The position numbers were made by a program, and so were the translations under genes. From contig OZ035960.1 in NCBI GenBank assembly GCA_964034945.1, positions 72,865,445-72,929,444 on the forward strand: a stretch of 64,000 nucleotides of DNA. The letters are read 5' to 3'. Below, piece after piece: positions 32,403 to 43,233 of this stretch. Origin of the DNA: Chrysopilus asiliformis (lineage: Eukaryota > Arthropoda > Insecta > Diptera > Rhagionidae). The notes beneath the pieces are model-generated. The model searched no databases. It was given only the letters and a program-made list of their open reading frames with translations, and was not told the DNA's origin. How positions within the stretch are numbered: the first letter of the stretch is position 1; every line of letters starts with the position of its first letter.

Positions 32403-33797
32403 ATGGAATCAAAAAAAAAGTCAGGAGCAGAAAATAGAAAAAGAAAAGCAGCGAAGGAACTAGAAACACAAAAGTTACGAGGTCAGTTAAATCATTTTTT
32501 TTTAAAAAGTTGAGGAAACGCACCTTGATAAAGAAACTGAAATATGTCCTTCTGATAAGAGAGAAAATGATGAACAACATCTGTCAAGTTCAATACTGCC
32601 AGTTTCTGATTTGGACCAACATATCCAGCCTTCAACGTCAACTACTACGATTGAAGTAACCAATTTTAAATCGAATGATCCTGTAACTTGGCCTAAGTTG
32701 ATTGATAGTAAATTTCGTAAAATCATTGTTGAACAAGGACCCCAACAAATTAAACGAAATGATTTTCTTCGTGATAACAGTCGTCGTAGTTGTAGTAATA
32801 AGTATTATCATCGAAAATTATCAAATGGTGATATTGTACCACGATCTTGGCTTGTTTATTCGATTTCTGGAAATTGTGTGTTTTTTTTGCTGTAAACTAT
32901 TTAAAAATAATAGACATCAGCAATTATCTAGCGATGGGTATTCTAATTGGCAAAATTTGACAAACACGCTTTCTACTCATGGAGTAACTACATCATATTT
33001 AAACTGTTTTGTACAGTGGATGGAGCTTAAAAAAAGATTAAATGAATATACTACAGTTGACAGTATACTCGAAAAAATGTACGACGTTGAAAAACGGCAT
33101 TGGCGAGCAGTTTTAGAAAGAATAATTGAAATGATAAAATATCTTGCTGGACAATGTTTAGCCTTGCGTGGCTCTTCAGATGTCATTAATGAGAAAAATA
33201 ATGGTAATTTCTTAAAACTTGTGGAATTACTTTCAAAATTCGATGTTGTTTTAATGAATCATGTAGCCAAAATTTCAAATAATGAAACAGATATGTTCCA
33301 TTATTTGGGAAAAAACATTCAAAATGAAATAATATGTCTGGTTTCAAATAAAATTGTAAACTACATTGTGCAAATGATAAAAAATGCAAAATATTATTCT
33401 GTTTTAATAGACTGCACTCCTGATGTGAGTCATACTGAACAGTTGACAATTATAATTAGATTTGTTCATAAGGATGAGGAAAGTATGATTTCTGTAGAGG
33501 AACATTTTCTGAGATTTCTACCAGTAGCTGATTCTACAGGAATAGGTTTATCAACAAATGTTGTGGAAAAATTAAACGAACTAGATTTGAATATTAAAAA
33601 TATCCGAGGACAAGGATATGATAATGGAACGAACATGAAAGGTAAAAATAACGGAGTTCAAAAGCATATTTTAAATTTAAACTCTCGAGCGTTTTTAATT
33701 CCATGTGAATCACATACATTAAATTTAACCGTCGCTGATGCTGCTAAAATAAGTGTTGAAACAATTTCTTTCTTCTATATTGTTCAAGAATTATATA
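32403..33797 (+). pseudogene. hAT transposase, 5' half (unit 2, continuous with the 3' half)
   Basis: As the unit 1 copy: zf-TTF-like finger and DUF4371-like region, both frameshifts included. The protein is interrupted after VQELYT by the Tigger element at 33798, and the codons rejoin at 35543 (YT|FFSGSTKRWDIL), the usual hAT ...ELYNFFSxSTxRW block. Because both copies carry identical frameshifts, decay preceded the duplication. Confidence 0.87.
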
Positions 33798-34185
33798 CAG
33801 CACACTCGCGGTATAGTGAACTCGCGATATAGTGTTCATGATTTTTTTTTACATTGATCGCTCTAAATAGTGAACAACTCATTTTTTTGCTGCTCGAAAT
33901 AGTGAACAAAATTTACAAAGTACCGCAAAGAAACCAAATAAAGAGAATATTCTAACAGAACTTTCATAAATTCGAGTCTAGGCCACAGCTTTTGTTGTTC
34001 TAGTCTATGGAAAAGTATTTTTATCCTTAGTCACATGCAGTTCTTTATTGGAAATGGCTAAAAGAAAACATCTCTCCCTTAAAAAAAAGTGCGATTTAAT
34101 CGATGATTATAAGGCCGGTAGAAGTGTAACTACACTGGCCTTGAAATATGGTGTTGCAAAATCCACAGTTTGTGCTATAAAGAAA

Positions 34186-34746
34186 AACATAACAAAAGCT
34201 ATAATTGCCAATCTGGCAATCACCCGTATGGTGATATTCGTATCAAAATTCGAACAGTTGTACCAAAATTCCACTTTGAAGTCAAACTTTCCAATAAGAT
34301 TTTTTAAAATTTATTCCAATCGGAATTTGATGTATGGGAGTTTTATGTAGAATCATATCCTAAATAACTTTTGTTCTTGCACTTTTTTGATAAGATGCAC
34401 CGTTTTTGAGATATTCACAAAACCGTTTTCGTTCGTATGGGGGGTACCCCCCCTAATGGTCCATTTTTGCCCATTAACGAACTTAGCCTCGCATTTTACG
34501 AAAAACGGATCTGTGCAAACTTTCAAGTCTCTAGCTCAATCCGTGCGCCCGCAATCCGCGCCACAGACAGACAGACGGACGGACAGACGGACGGACGGAC
34601 AGACGGACGGACATGCAAAAATTAAATATTTTTATCATTCTAAACACACTGGTGTAATTCATTTTTTTGTGCGATGACGGGATCTTGGCGTTACAAACGG
34701 TAAGGCAAAGTTAATATACCCTTTGGTTTCACCATACGGGTATAAA
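34186..34746 (-). mobile_element. mini-me copy E, inserted in Tigger
   Basis: Enters the Tigger transposase frame right after CAIKKN. The hairpin-side end reads aattgccaatctggcaatc with the short cacccgtatgg version. Its (GTCY)n array (34564-34612) is shorter than those of A and C. No TSD is seen; the junction is in an A-run, consistent with Helentron insertion between two T's. Confidence 0.85.
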
Positions 34747-35156
34747 AACATAACAAAAGCTATAATTGCCAATCTGGCAATTATTGAAAACCCGTATGGT
34801 GATTTAAGTGAACAGTTAACAGTTGTATCAAAATTCCACTTTGAAGTCAAACTTTCCAATAAAATTTTTTAAAATTTATTCCAATCGGATTTTGATGTAT
34901 GGGAGTTTTATGTAGAATCATATCCTAAATAACTTTTGTTCTTGAACTTTTTTGATAAGATGCACCGTTTTTGAGATATTCACAAAAAACGATTTCGTTC
35001 GTATGGGGGGTACCCCCCCTAATGGTCCATTTTTGCCCATTAACGAACTTAGCCTCGCATTTTACGAAAAACGGATCTGTGCAAACTTTCAAGTCTCTAG
35101 CTCAATCCGTGCGCCCGCAATCCGCGCCACAGACAGACGGACGGACAGACGGACAG

Positions 35157-35187
<31 letters not shown>

Positions 35188-35330
35188 GACGGACATGCTA
35201 AATTCAACTTTTTTTATCATTCTAAACACACTGGTGTAATTCATTTTTTTTGTGCGATGACGGGATCTTGGCGTTACAAACGGTAAGGCAAAGTTAATAT
35301 ACCCTTTGGTTTCACCATACGAGTATAAAA
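34747..35330 (-). mobile_element. mini-me copy F, head-to-tail with E
   Basis: Same orientation and no spacer. Array 35130-35195. It ends atgctaaattcaac after the array, a variant shared with copy J, and accatacgagtataaaa at the terminus. The pairing of two copies mirrors A-B, suggesting the element often moves or is copied as a dimer. Confidence 0.83.
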
Positions 35331-35544
35331 AACAAATGAAAGTCACAGATTTTTTTCCAAATAAATAATTACATGTCCAAAAAATAAAAAATTCTTTTAA
35401 CATAAATAAATTATGTATATTTGTTCTTCAAATTAAAAAATACTGAAATATGTAGGTAGTTTTTGTCAGCTTAGTATAGTGAACCATTTGATTTAGTGAA
35501 TAGGCTTGGTTTTTTTGAGTTCACTATATCGCGAGTGTACTGTA

Positions 35545-36209
35545 CTTTCTTTAGTGGTTCAACGAAGCGTTGGGATATATTAATTAAGTATATCAAAAAT
35601 ACACTTAAGCCATTGTGTGCTACAAGATGGGAATCAAAAAATAATGCTCTTCATCCTCTTCGATATGAACTTGGCCACATTTTGGACGCTTTAATTGATA
35701 TATATGAAAATTCTCAATTCGACAACACTACAAAACATGAGGCAAAATCACTAGCTCAGAAGATTAAGGAATATGGAATTGTATGTTCAATTGTAGTATG
35801 GTATGATATTTTAAGCAGAATAAATGTCGTTAGTAAAATATTCCAAAATCCAAATAAATATTATACATTAAACAATTACGATCGGATGAACATTTTAATC
35901 TGGTATTGGAAACAGCAAAAGAATTAGCATCTGATTTGGAAATTGTTCCCCAATTTAAAGATAATGCATTGCGAAGGCGTAAAAAAAGACAATTTGATTA
36001 CGAAAGCTACGATGAAACTCCAATTGATCCACAGTATAAATTTAAAATTTCTTTCTTCTTTCCGATTTTGGATGCAGTTCTTAATTCTTTAGATGAACGA
36101 TGTGAGGTCATGAAAACTCATGTAGAAACATTTCAATTTTTAACAGATTTTAAAGGAATTTGTCACATGAATGATGATGTATTAAAGAAATATTGCAGCT
36201 CCGTAGATA
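35545..36209 (+). pseudogene. hAT transposase, middle part
   Basis: FFSGSTKRWDILIKYIK, then LCATRWESKNNALHPL (the conserved C..TRW motif of hAT catalytic domains), a helical region with VVSKIFQNPN, a frameshift near 35885, then FNLVLETAKELASDLEI and DPQYKFKISFFFPILDAVLNSLDERC. The frame reaches CSSVD and is cut by a MITE at 36210; it resumes at 37200 (TMLTDGHEKDISAAELFNEL). Confidence 0.85.
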
Positions 36210-37191
36210 TAGGGTTACCAACCATACTCTTTTAAGAGTACTAGTACTCTTTTTCGACCCGTGAACTATTATACTCTAACTTTTTTTTAAAAAGTACTCT
36301 TAATACTCTTTTTTGATGCAGAAATAGAATAAAGAAAAACCACTTAAAAATTCAAGCATAATAGTTCACTGAACTTATTTATAACATTAAAAAATCAACT
36401 ACAATTTTCGCTGATGATTTGGCATTTTCATATATTAGTTTTTGAAGACGAATTGTAATTGACTGTGATATTGCCTAACTATATTCGCATAGAACACAAA
36501 ATCGCTTGAAGAGGTAATACCTTTTCCCTAAGGATATAAGTTCGACACACACATATCGTCGGCTGAAAGTGAAATTGTGCTAAGTCCATTTGGTATAATT
36601 TTCCAGAAGAGCAATGAAAACCTTGTTAAATCGTTTTAATTCTCTTTCAATGACACTGAGTTTTCTTTAAATGAGAAAAATTGGGCTCAGTTTTCTTTAA
36701 ATGGGACTCTGTTTTCTTTAAATGAAAATTAAAATGATTTAACAAGGTTTTTTATTGTTCTTCTGTCAAATTTGGTATAATGGACTTAGCACAATTTCAC
36801 TTTTAGCCGACGATATGAACTCTTAAAAATATGTCAATTTTTATTCTGAATTTTCTCTCATAACGCTGTCAAGGAAAGATTTTTTTCTTTAATTGAAAGT
36901 CAATGGACAGAAGAAAGAAATAGGTTAGATGTGCGGAAAAGCTCATAGCTGCTACGGCTGGAGTGGCTGTGGAAGTTGAAATTCAATTTTGTTCTAGAAT
37001 GGATTTAATGAAAATGTTAGTCTGCTTATGATTAGTTTGTGGCTACACTAGGACCTAAGTCGAACACGCCCGTAAAGCACACTGATTTTTTTTTGACATT
37101 TACAAAAAACGTTTTATTTCAGATTTGATAAAAATACTCTTTTTCAAAGTAAGAAATACTCTTTTTTCAATTCGACGAGATGGTAACCCTA
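36210..37191. mobile_element. 982-bp hAT-like MITE in the hAT gene
   Basis: Ends tagggttacca and tggtaacccta; the flanks cgtagata and cttagata form an 8-bp TSD with one mismatch. Removal restores CSSVD|TMLTDG. It contains words like tactctttt repeated near both ends (subterminal repeats) and a nested palindrome at about 36545-36825. No coding capacity. Confidence 0.8.
36545..36825. mobile_element. Foldback nested in the 36210-37191 MITE
   Basis: Arms of about 105 bp: atatcgtcggctgaaagtga at left, mirrored by tcacttttagccgacgatat at right. They run inward to ttaacaaggttt-type words. The loop holds three copies of a gttttctttaaatg(a/g) motif. Confidence 0.72.
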
Positions 37192-37312
37192 CTTAGATAC
37201 CATGTTAACCGATGGTCATGAAAAAGATATTTCTGCGGCGGAGCTTTTCAATGAATTAAAAATTTTAAAAGATACAATGAGGGAATTCACAGTCCTCTTT
37301 TAAAATGCGGGT
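37192..37312 (+). pseudogene. hAT transposase, short segment between two insertions
   Basis: TMLTDGHEKDISAAELFNELKILKDTMREFTVL continues the transposase frame after the MITE. A stop (TAA) appears at about 37300 where the next foreign sequence starts. This helical region precedes the C-terminal dimerisation domain in hAT proteins. Confidence 0.75.
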
Positions 37313-37799
37313 AAATTTACCGCTCGGTAATTCAGTCAAATTTAACAGATTTTTACCGAGACGGTAACTTGGTTCATGTAAAAATGAATTACCGGATTCG
37401 GTAATTGTATACATGCCTCGAGTCGTGTTTTTCAGCCTCGGTATTCGGTATCAAGAATCAACCGCGAGTGGCGCTAGTAATGTTTTTAGTTGTCAAAATT
37501 TCTCGCTGGTTATCTCATCGGACTGCAATTTTTTTCAATTTTGATAGCCGTTGCCACAATAGAAATTCAAAGGAATACATCAAACATGGATTTAAAGGTA
37601 TGTGATATATTTTACAATCAAATTCGCAGTTCATGATTTGGTCACGTATCAAATAAAAGCGCTGTTCTCAAATCTGTGCTGTGGGATGTTCACAGCAGAA
37701 TATTTTCAGTCTTTTAATATTACCGAAAATACCGAATACCGAATACCGAAGAGGATTGTGAATACCCTCAATAACAAATCACGATAATACTGACCCATT
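37313..37799. other. Unassigned insertion in the hAT gene
   Basis: About 480 bp interrupt the transposase. Palindromic words around cggtaatt / aattaccg recur (37340-37405), and three short repeats of accgaata lie near 37725-37750, but I could not identify terminal repeats or a TSD. Frames of 61-69 codons here are not convincing. Confidence 0.45.
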
Positions 37800-38082
37800 A
37801 TATGTATTACAGTATATATATTCGAATTTGCTAGAAAATATATTCGTGAACATAACTGTTGCTTTACGAATATTTTTGAGTCTTCCAGTATCAGTTGCAA
37901 GTGGTGAGAGATCATTTTCGAAATTAAAAATTATTAAAAATTATCTGAGATCAAGTATTTCGCAGGAGCGATTGGTAGGGCTATCGATGATAGCAATTGA
38001 AAGAGATATTTGTAAAAAAATCGACACTAATGAAATAATTGAAGAATTCGCAAACTTAAAAGCAAGAAAAGTAAAATTTTAG
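37800..38082 (+). pseudogene. hAT transposase, C-terminal dimerisation domain
   Basis: FVNITVALRIFLSLPVSVASGERSFSKLKIIKNYLR, then SISQERLVGLSMIAIERDI, ending ARKVKF and a TAA at 38080-38082. This is the canonical hAT C-terminal block (Dimer_Tnp_hAT), well preserved. It marks the true end of the coding sequence that begins at 32403. Confidence 0.9.
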
Positions 38083-38226
38083 AAACTTAAATAAATAAAA
38101 TTGTTAACTTTTTTTATACTTTATGTTGAACTATTATAATTCGTTGAACTTGAAATTATTTTATTTGTATGAATTATTTTACATAAAACGTTTTGTGCCT
38201 TTCAATTTATTTACTTATCTCCCATA

Positions 38227-39161
38227 TGTAGGGTAGGAGCGGGCTTGTTGAATTACTTTTTAGAATTTAGGTTGTAGCGCGCACATAAAGTCACATATCG
38301 CTCCAATGGTTAAGCCATTCGATAGAGGGATTCCTTGACTACATTTCATAGAAGAAAATTTTTTTAAATGTTTTATTAACTGCCCTCCAGTTCAATTTAA
38401 AGGGTGATCCAACATGCCCGCCGATTTGCAAGTGGTGCGGGTAAGTTGAATAATTGTAAGTTTTCATACTTAAGAATGAAAAAACGTTATTTCTTAAGAA
38501 AAAAAAAGAATTAAATAAAGTATTTTATTAAGCAAAAAAAATTTAATATACATTATATAATGTAAATATGAAAAAAAAAAAATTTACAATTTAGTTAATC
38601 GCTTATTTGGTTTTTTTAGTTGACCAATTTTTGATTGTTTTCCTGCTGCGTTTTTATAAAAAATGTAAGAAATCATCAAGAAACAAACAAAAATTGATAA
38701 AACAACAAAGGAAATGTGAAACCAACGTCAAAAAACCAAAAAATACGTAAGAAAAAAATGATTCAACTTGCCCGCCAAGCCGTTATTCAACTTATCCGCA
38801 ATCCACTTTTTTGATATTTTCTATTAGAAAAATCACAAAAACAATAAATTTGAATATCCCACGAGGTTTTTTTTATTCTAGAGGTGTTGCACAACACTTT
38901 TAATTCAAAAAATTTCCAGATTGACAAAAATTTGTATGAGAAATGGGTAAATCACTGTATAGTTTAATATATTCCTGTCACTTACGATATAAATAAGGTA
39001 TCGCTGTCAAAGTTTTATGACAAGTAGAGGACATCAGTACTAACAACATACTAAAATTTCAAAAAAATTGACTGAGTAGTTTTTTTTTAATTTTGCAATA
39101 ATTCAACATGCCCGGTAATTCAACATGCCCGGTAATTCAACATGCCCGCTCCTACCCTACA
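38227..39161. mobile_element. 935-bp foldback MITE in the hAT 3' region
   Basis: Perfect inverted ends tgtagggtaggagcgggc and gcccgctcctaccctaca. At the right end a 17-bp word (ggtaattcaacatgccc) is repeated three times (39107-39150), and the left end has gcgggcttgttgaatta, so the arms share it. Related words (cttgcccgcc, cttatccgc) occur internally. No TSD seen. Confidence 0.75.
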
Positions 39162-39235
39162 CTTTTTTTTAATTCTAACAAAAAGGGCGCAAAAAAAACT
39201 TGCATAGGGCGCATAGAACCATAGAGCCGGCGCTG
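39162..39235 (+). mobile_element. Right terminus of the hAT element
   Basis: The sequence ends gagccggcgctg (complement cagcgccggctc), typical of hAT ends, and is followed by a clean change to BEL/Pao coding sequence at 39238. The expected TSD tacatgcg (39236-39243) was not found on the left side of the hAT region, so the left terminus is lost or unrecognised. Confidence 0.65.
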
Positions 39236-39237
39236 TA

Positions 39238-39640
39238 CATGCGGCAGAGATTTACTTCGATCAAAAGCATCCCATAATTTTACCCAAGCGAGATTTTTTC
39301 CCAGAAATTCTTGTGCGACACTATCACCTGCAGCATTTGCAAGCGGGACCACGACTACTAATTACTCTTCTTGATCAATCATATTGGATTATAGGTGTGA
39401 GATATGTGGTCAAGAAGGTAATTTTTCAATGTCTTACATACACTAAATATAAAGCTCACACAGGACAACAATTGATGGGGGCGCTACCAAAATCGCGTCT
39501 GGAGCCGGGCAAGGCATTTACAAACACAGGCCTGGATTTCACGGGACCCATGTTGACCAAGTTCCGACACGGCCGGAGACAAAGAACCTTCAAGTCGTAT
39601 GTGGCAGTCTTCATCTGTTCTTTTTTGAATACATGTAGAA
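39238..39640 (+). pseudogene. BEL/Pao retrotransposon Pol fragment (integrase region)
   Basis: A continuous frame from 39238 reads HPIILPKRDFFPEILVRHYH, HAGP-like LQAGPRLLITLLDQSYWIIGVR, then CLTYTKYKA (the zinc-binding HH-CC area) and FTNTGLDFTGPM (first catalytic Asp of integrase). This arrangement is characteristic of BEL/Pao Pol. The frame dissolves after about 39640 and no LTR is visible. The upstream Pol part would lie left of the hAT insertion but was not found, so this is a relic. Confidence 0.82.
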
Positions 39641-39699
39641 TTATAATCAACGACTTGTGAGTTTTTTTTTCAGTATCCGGCAAAGACGTTAACACATAC

Positions 39700-40150
39700 A
39701 GTGTTCAAAACACTCCCATTTCTATTCTTGCGTTCTGCTCCCAAGGAGGAATTTAAATCAATGGAAAATAAAAATTCAGCATTGCAGTAAATTCCCCAAA
39801 GAACGAGAACGAAATTATGGTTTTTACGTTCTTGCTCTTAAGATCTTTACATTTGCGTTTTGTTCTTACGTTCTTTGAGAACAGAACTTTAGTGCTGGGA
39901 ACGAAATATCGGTCGCTAACTAATGAAATAAATACTTATATTTGTGAGTACATCATACCCAACAGCCATCGCTCGAGGGTCTCATTCATTTTTTGCGAAA
40001 CCCACAAACCGCTTTGAACAAGGAGCGAAAGCTTAAATAGAAACAATTTCGTTCTTAACTTGGGGGCAGAACGAAAAATGTACATCGATCGTTCCGACTC
40101 TTACGAACAGTACGGCGGAGCTCAAAATTTCTCTCTTTAGAGAACGAAAG
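39700..40150 (-). repeat. Dispersed repeat X, second copy
   Basis: 39790-40095 is the reverse complement of 1008-1147 plus 2424-2640, without the two insertions that interrupt the first copy. Words gttctttg/gttcttac and gaacgaaa recur throughout, giving it a low-complexity character. No coding content. Confidence 0.6.
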
Positions 40151-40184
40151 ATAAAGCATAAAAATAGAAAGCATAAAATAATAC

Positions 40185-40470
40185 ACACAAAGAAAGCATA
40201 AAAAGAGTATAAATGTGAAATCTGTACTACAACAGCATAACAGCGGCAGTGAAAATTTAGATTTTGATTTTTAAAAAAATAATTGAACATAGTCTAACAT
40301 AACAAAATACCCTAAACAATGCTTTAATGTAGGCCGTATTTTATAACACAGTTTCTGTTCGGATGTCACCACAAACTATCGAGTATCATCGATTGCAAAT
40401 TTGTTATCATGGCAGCAAAGCAGATTTTCTAATTTGTACCCCTATAACCAAAATCTAAGACGTATCCACG
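40185..40470 (+). repeat. Dispersed repeat Y, second copy
   Basis: Direct-orientation relative of 2705-3015. It lies about 35 bp beyond the X copy, the same order as at the left locus but with X inverted. Confidence 0.6.
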
Positions 40471-40496
40471 TCAAAAAATCGTTTTATACTTGTATA

Positions 40497-40556
40497 TTCA
40501 CCTCTATTCTCTATTCTCCTCTATTCTCTATTCTCTCTATTCTCCTTCGTAAAACT
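40497..40556 (+). repeat. (CTCTATTCT)n simple repeat
   Basis: About five imperfect units of ctctattct at 40500-40550. Confidence 0.8.
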
Positions 40557-40574
40557 TCGTTTGGGGACTAAACG

Positions 40575-41650
40575 CAGTGATGCTATATCGAGGGGAATTC
40601 CCCTTTTTGCGGGGAATTTGACTATAAAAATTGTTAATAGGGGAAAAGGGGAAAACGCTTCAAAACGAGGGGAAAATCTTCGCATTTTCACTAAATCCGA
40701 AATACTTTTAAAAAATTACGGAAAAGTAGAAATGCAAATAAATAAAAACAATTACAATCCAATTCCAAGCTTAGGCAAAGGTAAAGAGGGAAGGAAATGC
40801 CCTTATTTATGCATTTGCCACTTTATAATGATCGTATTACAATTTTAAAGTACTTTTAACCGCTTTGAAAAAAGCGCATTAAAAAGTACCATTTTTTAAA
40901 ACTCCTTTAAAAGACTTTGATAGAAAGTAGTTTCCATGAAAGTTCATTGACACATATTTTTTGTTCGTTTTTCGGATTTCTTAAATATATTTTCAATAGA
41001 AATATTTTAAATTGCAAATTAGCAGAAGTGCTTTGTTTAAATTATGTAAAAATCAATTAAATCGGTAATTTCTTGGTCATCTTTAAAATTTGGCTTAATG
41101 TACTAATTTCGACCAATATTCACCAGAAGAATGCATGGACCAGTGGCAAAGTGCCCGAAATACAAAAATACTTCGCGACTTGATTTCGTTTTTTTCCATT
41201 CTTTGATATTTTTATATTTTTTAAATTCAAAATATGGAAATAATTTTTACCGAATTTAAGGAGGACAGGATCATTTTAAGCTGAAAAGCAAAGGAACTAC
41301 CTTGATTTATACATTTGTGACTTGCTTTGATTATTATCCAATTGTGAATCCCGACTTTTTTTCATATCTTATTTGACGATTGGTTGGAGACCCGTAACGT
41401 TGTTATCGGGAATTTTGTTAAAGCTTTACAAAATATAAAATTATTTCCTAATTTGTGCTTTTTTCTCTTAAAAGACTTTAACATGAGTCCAGATGACAAT
41501 AATTTTTGGTTTCAATAAATGAATTCTTTATTTAAAATTCGTTGTTTTTATAGGGGAAAAACGAGGGGAATTTCGTCATTGAAAAAGGGGAAAAAGGGGA
41601 ATTTCGTCATTTGGAAAGGGGAATGGCACTAAAAGTACATAGCATCACTG
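40575..41650. mobile_element. 1076-bp hAT-like non-autonomous element, perfect 8-bp TSD
   Basis: Ends cagtgatgctat and atagcatcactg, TSD actaaacg at 40567-40574 and 41651-41658. The subterminal regions on both sides are rich in aggggaaaa/ttcccc words (40590-40680, 41555-41625), possibly transposase-binding repeats. The 95-codon frame at 40561 crosses this and is not a gene. Confidence 0.9.
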
Positions 41651-41833
41651 ACTAAACGTTCGATTCGCAACGCGATCGATGTTCTGGAAAACGGCGAAAT
41701 GGCTGCGTTTGCTGTTTAAAAATACGGCAAGCATCGCATGCAAACGCAATGTCAAAAATCAGCTGGTTGTGTTTATTTCTTGGTTATGCAAGTGAAAACG
41801 TTTTATTGAATTTTGAAAATGGATTTAACACTA

Positions 41834-42388
41834 CACAGTTGAAAATTTGGGTATAAAATTTATCCTTTTTTGATAAATTTTCCATATAAAGTCATTCTAT
41901 ACCAAAATTGTAATAGAATTAATAAATTATGAAATATTAAAGGTATTGATAAATAAAAAGTATAAATTTTATCCTGAGTTTTTTTTATAAAATACGCAAG
42001 CATTTCCTTTTGTTGTGATATAATTCGCGTTTCGAAAGAAATTTCATAGTTAGTATATATACTTCATATTACATATAAAAACTATCAAGAAGAAACAAAA
42101 ATATTCTATAAGGCAAAAGGTAAATGAATTTGTATAAGTAAATGGAAACAAAAATGTTAAAGGGTAATGATTAAAACACAAAACAAATATAAACCACGCT
42201 ACTATAAATTCCCGCCTACTTTTTTTTTAAAAAAATCAGGAAATTTTTATACTTGGGGATTTATACAATTAATAAATTGAATTTATCAATTTTTATCCCC
42301 GTTATTTATAAAATTGATAAATTTGCTTATGGATTTATATATGTAGATAAATATATTTATAAAATTTATCCTCAAATTTTCAACTGTG
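41834..42388. mobile_element. 555-bp mariner-like MITE, TA target duplication
   Basis: Ends cacagttgaaaatttg and caaattttcaactgtg, flanked by TA at 41832-41833 and 42389-42390. Removal joins MDLTL to PLFLLM of the Harbinger gene. The interior has ggataaattttat-type words mirrored at the two ends. No transposase. Confidence 0.85.
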
Positions 42389-42605
42389 TACCATTATTTT
42401 TGTTAATGAGGCAGGAGGAGATAAATTCACTGAGAAACCAAAGAAGGTTATTGACGGACTCTTCTAAAATAATGGAATTAAGTGAAGACGCGTAATTATA
42501 GGAATTTGGAATACATTTTATGTTTTTTCTTCTTAGTTTCAGGAAGAATTTTCGGTTAAGCAAAATTGCTTTTCAGTATGTTTTGAATATTTTAAATGAG
42601 AATCT

Positions 42606-43233
42606 GGGCCCTTGTTCGGGAACTCGTACCGAGTAAAATATTTGCCGAGTGCGACAAAAACGATTTCTTGAACTCGGAAACGAGCGATTTGTTGCGAGTA
42701 AATACTAGCCTGCCGAGCTCATATTGATTTCTGTCAATATGAATCTGAAACTATCTTTTGACAAACGAAATAGCTTTATGAATTTGAAAGAGATTATTTA
42801 TACAATAAATTTCACATTTTAAACATATGCCACAAAACTTACAATGCATTTGGTAATGATAATGGATTTGATTTGTCTCTAATTTCTTTGTAACGAAAAT
42901 GGATATTTTCTCCATTACTATCACTAGCGTTAGACAAAAAAAAACTATACTTTCCATTGTAAACAAAATCGTATTCAAAAATTTGCACTTCACAAAATCA
43001 AACTTCTATCAATATTTTTCCGCTAACATTTCAGAAAATCGCGACCATATTCTCCATACATCGAAATTTCTTCCTTATGTAAAACAAGTAAGGGATGTTT
43101 TCACTTTCCACGAAAATAAGTTAGAACATCGATTTGCTAAGTGAAGTTGGCCACATTTCAACAATTTCATATAAAATTTCATTTTTGTGGTTTCATTTTT
43201 GTGGTTGCGACTCGAGTTCCTGAATACGCGCCC
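42606..43233. mobile_element. ~628-bp MITE in the Harbinger gene
   Basis: Imperfect ends gggcccttgttcgggaactcg and cgagttcctgaatacgcgccc. A 3-bp tgg on each side may be the TSD. The left subterminal part repeats actcgg/ctcgga words. The 81- and 80-codon frames here, one per strand, are not convincing. Confidence 0.7.

Larger units (their letters stand above)
30475..34489. repeat. Tandem duplication III, unit 2 (4015 bp)
   Basis: Second unit, from within copy C to within copy E. It contains mini-me D, the 31351-32402 block, the hAT 5' half and the Tigger 5' part. Unit 2 is the one continuous with the rest of Tigger and the hAT 3' half, so the original locus order is preserved from here rightward. 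Confidence 0.9.
33798..35542 (+). mobile_element. Tigger/pogo element in the hAT gene, with two mini-me guests
   Basis: Inverted ends cagcacactcgcggtatagt and gatatagtgaactc-type (right end tcactatatcgcgagtgtactg at 35542), TSD TA at 33796-33797 and 35543-35544. The helix-turn-helix ORF starts at 34048 or 34054 and is cut at 34186 by mini-me copies E and F. After F only about 210 bp remain before the right end, so the DDE catalytic domain is gone: a deletion derivative. Confidence 0.87.

Noticed and set aside
39238..39640. Intact BEL/Pao element
   Set aside because: Only the integrase N-terminal region is present; no RT, Gag or LTRs nearby.
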